Assembly: GCA_934643765.1 (NCBI GenBank)
Contig: CAKUCT010000099.1
Span: forward strand, 1-7,194
Length of the DNA: 7,194 nucleotides
Direction of reading: 5' to 3'
From: an uncultured Oscillospiraceae bacterium
GTDB lineage: Bacteria; Bacillota; Clostridia; Oscillospirales; Oscillospiraceae
Part shown: piece by piece, positions 6,008 to 7,194 of the stretch
How positions within the stretch are numbered: the stretch's first letter is position 1
Layout: each line of letters starts with the position of its first letter
Made by a program: the position numbers and the translations under genes
The notes under the pieces: generated by a model
The model's input: the letters and a program-made list of their open reading frames with translations, nothing else
Told to the model about the DNA's origin: nothing
Databases searched by the model: none

Positions 6008-6028
6008 ATAGTTTTTCCGCATTTGCAC
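6000..6028 (-). promoter_or_regulatory. Likely promoter of the glycerol operon
   Basis: On the minus strand, TATACT (6005 to 6000) is a good -10 hexamer. With a 17-base spacer, the -35 position reads GTGCAA (6028 to 6023), a poor match to TTGACA. Transcription would start near 5993, giving a leader of about 30 bases before the DUF3006 gene with its AAAGGAG site. A weak -35 fits a promoter needing an activator or under catabolite control, but no clear operator was recognised. Confidence 0.5.
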
Positions 6029-6041
6029 ATCCTATCTGCTG

Positions 6042-6065
6042 TAGAATCATAACGCATAGAATCAT
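6042..6065 (+). repeat. 9-bp direct repeat in the leader of the 6085 gene
   Basis: TAGAATCAT occurs at 6042-6050 and again at 6057-6065, a period of 15 bases. Either copy contains a -10-like TAGAAT, but neither has a suitably spaced -35. It could be a tandem protein-binding site or a chance small duplication. Confidence 0.4.
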
Positions 6066-6084
6066 GATGGAGGGGGACAAGCCT

Positions 6085-6516
6085 ATGAACCACGATACAC
6101 AACAGCTGCTGCGCGAATGCAGCGCGGGCATCGATATGGCCGTGCGGGCGATTGACGATGTGGCCGGGCAGGCCAAGGACGCGCAGATGCAAAACGCGCT
6201 GCTTACCTGCCGGAAGGCGCATCAGGCGCTGGAAAAGCGGACAACGTCTCTTTTGCGGGAGGAAGATCTTGCCGCAAAGCCGGCAAACGCAATGGCGCGG
6301 AGCATGGCCTGGCTCAAGAGCAGCGCCAAGCTTGCCATGATGCCGGAGGACGCGACGATTGCCGACCTGATGACGGACGGGTGCAACATGGGAATCAAAT
6401 CCCTGCTGCGCTACCGGAACCGCTACGCGCAGGCCGACGAGCAGGCGCGGAAGATTGCCGGAGAGCTCATTGACGCCGAGCGGCAGCTGTGCCGACAGAT
6501 GGAGCAATATCTGTAA
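6085..6516 (+). CDS. Hypothetical all-helical protein (ferritin-like/DUF2383-type bundle suspected)
   Basis: A 143-residue protein with no signal peptide and no membrane segment. It appears to consist of about four amphipathic helices: residues 4-30, 34-60, 67-86 and a long C-terminal helix 113-142, with a shorter helix near 90-111. Spaced Glu/Asp/His residues (E11, D17, H46, E50) and the size suggest a ferritin-like or DUF2383-type four-helix bundle. No clear di-iron ExxH pair is visible, so metal binding is not claimed. Two in-frame ATGs at 6064 and 6067 exist, but GGAGGGGG (6069-6076) sits properly only for the ATG at 6085. It stands alone between the divergent glp operon and the promoter of the next gene. 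No intrinsic terminator is obvious after it. Function unknown. Confidence 0.75.
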   Translation: MNHDTQQLLRECSAGIDMAVRAIDDVAGQAKDAQMQNALLTCRKAHQALEKRTTSLLREEDLAAKPANAMARSMAWLKSSAKLAMMPEDATIADLMTDGCNMGIKSLLRYRNRYAQADEQARKIAGELIDAERQLCRQMEQYL

Positions 6517-6542
6517 AGAAAAAATTCGTTTAAAGTTTTTCG

Positions 6543-6571
6543 TTGTGATTTTCCGTGCGTTGGTGTATAAT
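6543..6571 (+). promoter_or_regulatory. Sigma-A type promoter of the cytidylate-kinase-like gene
   Basis: TTGTGA (6543-6548), a 17-base spacer, and a perfect TATAAT (6566-6571). Transcription would start near 6578, leaving a leader of about 24 bases that carries the ribosome site AAGGGGG (6587-6593) eight bases before the ATG at 6602. This is the clearest promoter in the window and shows that the gene is transcribed independently of the preceding one. Confidence 0.75.
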
Positions 6572-6601
6572 GGGGGCATCAAAAGTAAGGGGGAATCATT
6601 T

Positions 6602-7194
6602 ATGACAAACAAAGTGATCACCATCAGCCGTCAGTTCGGCAGCGGCGGTAGAAGCATTGGCAAGGCAGTCGCGGAAAAGCTTGGGATCCCCTATTATGAT
6701 AAAGAGCTGGTCGATCAGGTCGCAAAGGAAAGCGGCTTTTCGCATGAGTTCATTGAGGAGATCGGCGAGTACGCTTCTGTGACCAGCAGCTTCCTGTTCA
6801 ACATTGCCGTCTCGGCGCACCCGATGGGGCTGATCGATACGATGTCTGTTTCCGACAAGCTCTATGTTTGCCAGACGAATGTCATCCGGGATCTGGCCGC
6901 GAAGGGGCCGTGCGTGATTGTCGGCCGGTGCGCGGACTTCATTCTGAAGGATCGCCCGGATACGCTGCATATCTTCATCCATTCGGATATGGAGCACAGA
7001 GCCGAGCGTATTGTCAGACTCTACGGCGAGACGAAGCAGACGCCGCAGAAGCGCCTGCAGGAAAAGGACAGCAAGCGTAAGATCTACTACAAGCACTACA
7101 CCAACTGCAACTGGGGCGAAGCGGAGAACTACGATCTGTGCCTGGATTCCGGTACGCTGGGCGTTGACAAGTGCGTGAGCATTATCTGCGATGT
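6602..7194 (+). CDS. Cytidylate kinase-like family protein, C-terminus cut by window end
   Basis: The visible 197 residues begin MTNKVITISRQFGSGGRSIG. This is the N-terminal P-loop of the cytidylate-kinase-like family (PF13189-type), where the Walker A is the variant GSGGRSIG at 13-20. The family resembles CMP kinase, but its substrate is uncharacterised in most members. Further features are YYDKEL near 31-36 (where CMP kinases carry Y-D-[ST]), CVIVGRCADFIL near 104-115 equivalent to the VxxGRD segment of CMP kinases, an LHIFIHSD strand near 122-129, an Arg-rich lid ERIVRLYGETKQTPQKRLQEKDSKRKIYY (about 135-163), and NYDLCLDSGTLGVD near 177-189. Family members are about 200-210 residues, so only a few residues should be missing. 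It probably does not replace the true cmk gene. The start is fixed by AAGGGGG at 6587-6593. Confidence 0.88.
   Translation, partial: MTNKVITISRQFGSGGRSIGKAVAEKLGIPYYDKELVDQVAKESGFSHEFIEEIGEYASVTSSFLFNIAVSAHPMGLIDTMSVSDKLYVCQTNVIRDLAAKGPCVIVGRCADFILKDRPDTLHIFIHSDMEHRAERIVRLYGETKQTPQKRLQEKDSKRKIYYKHYTNCNWGEAENYDLCLDSGTLGVDKCVSIICD

Noticed and set aside
6006..6030. Possible catabolite-response (cre) site near TGCAAATGCGGAAAAA on the minus strand
   Set aside because: It lacks the central CG at the right spacing and the palindromic half-site; the match is no better than chance.
6518..6541. Possible terminator after the 6085 gene: GAAAAA paired with TTTTTC
   Set aside because: The stem is six A-T-rich pairs with a 12-base loop and no GC core, and overlaps the next promoter; too weak to call.
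5968..6624. Minus-strand open frame across the 6085 gene and its flanks, and a similar one at 6596-7096
   Set aside because: They would cover the divergent promoter region and the strong TATAAT promoter. The plus-strand proteins have clear ribosome sites and, for the kinase-like gene, clear motifs.

Overview
The window is GC-rich bacterial DNA (roughly 58-60% by eye). It has strong AGGAGG-type ribosome binding sites, tightly packed operons with ATGA stop/start overlaps, and a sigma-A type promoter. Together with the protein families present (a LURP-one-related protein after HflC, the GlpA/FAD-oxidoreductase/DUF1667 set, a cytidylate-kinase-like protein), this suggests a GC-rich anaerobic Clostridia member, possibly of the Oscillospiraceae. 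That assignment is inference; no rRNA or other taxonomic marker is present.

Layout. (1) 1-770, plus strand: the 3' end of hflC, overlapping by four bases a LURP-one-related (LOR/YxjI) gene. (2) 768-1204: a gene-free stretch between convergent operons. It holds a 162-bp MITE-like element with 17-bp perfect terminal inverted repeats flanked by TA, then a perfect 14-bp-stem terminator, then a dense run of hairpins down to the end of glpK. (3) 5962-1205, minus strand: a five-gene glycerol catabolism operon in the order DUF3006 protein, GlpA-like FAD dehydrogenase with a C-terminal 4-Cys domain, FAD/NAD oxidoreductase, DUF1667 iron-sulfur-type protein, glycerol kinase. (4) 5963-6084: a divergent regulatory region. 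(5) 6085-6516, plus strand: a small, probably all-helical hypothetical protein. (6) 6543-7194, plus strand: a clear promoter and a cytidylate-kinase-like gene cut by the window end a few residues before its expected C-terminus.

How the genes work together. GlpK phosphorylates glycerol to glycerol-3-phosphate, and the GlpA-like flavoprotein would oxidise that to dihydroxyacetone phosphate. Neither GlpB nor GlpC of the enterobacterial GlpABC enzyme is present. Instead an FAD/NAD oxidoreductase and a Cys-rich DUF1667 protein are translationally coupled to glpA, suggesting a different electron-transfer complex, perhaps one that delivers electrons to NAD+ or ferredoxin. No glycerol facilitator or transcriptional regulator gene lies in the window.

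The most notable DNA-level observation is that the MITE-like element sits exactly in the stop codon of the LOR gene. Removing the element plus one TA copy restores a TAA stop directly in front of the terminator hairpin. The hairpin-rich stretch after it looks like a composite of small non-coding repeats.
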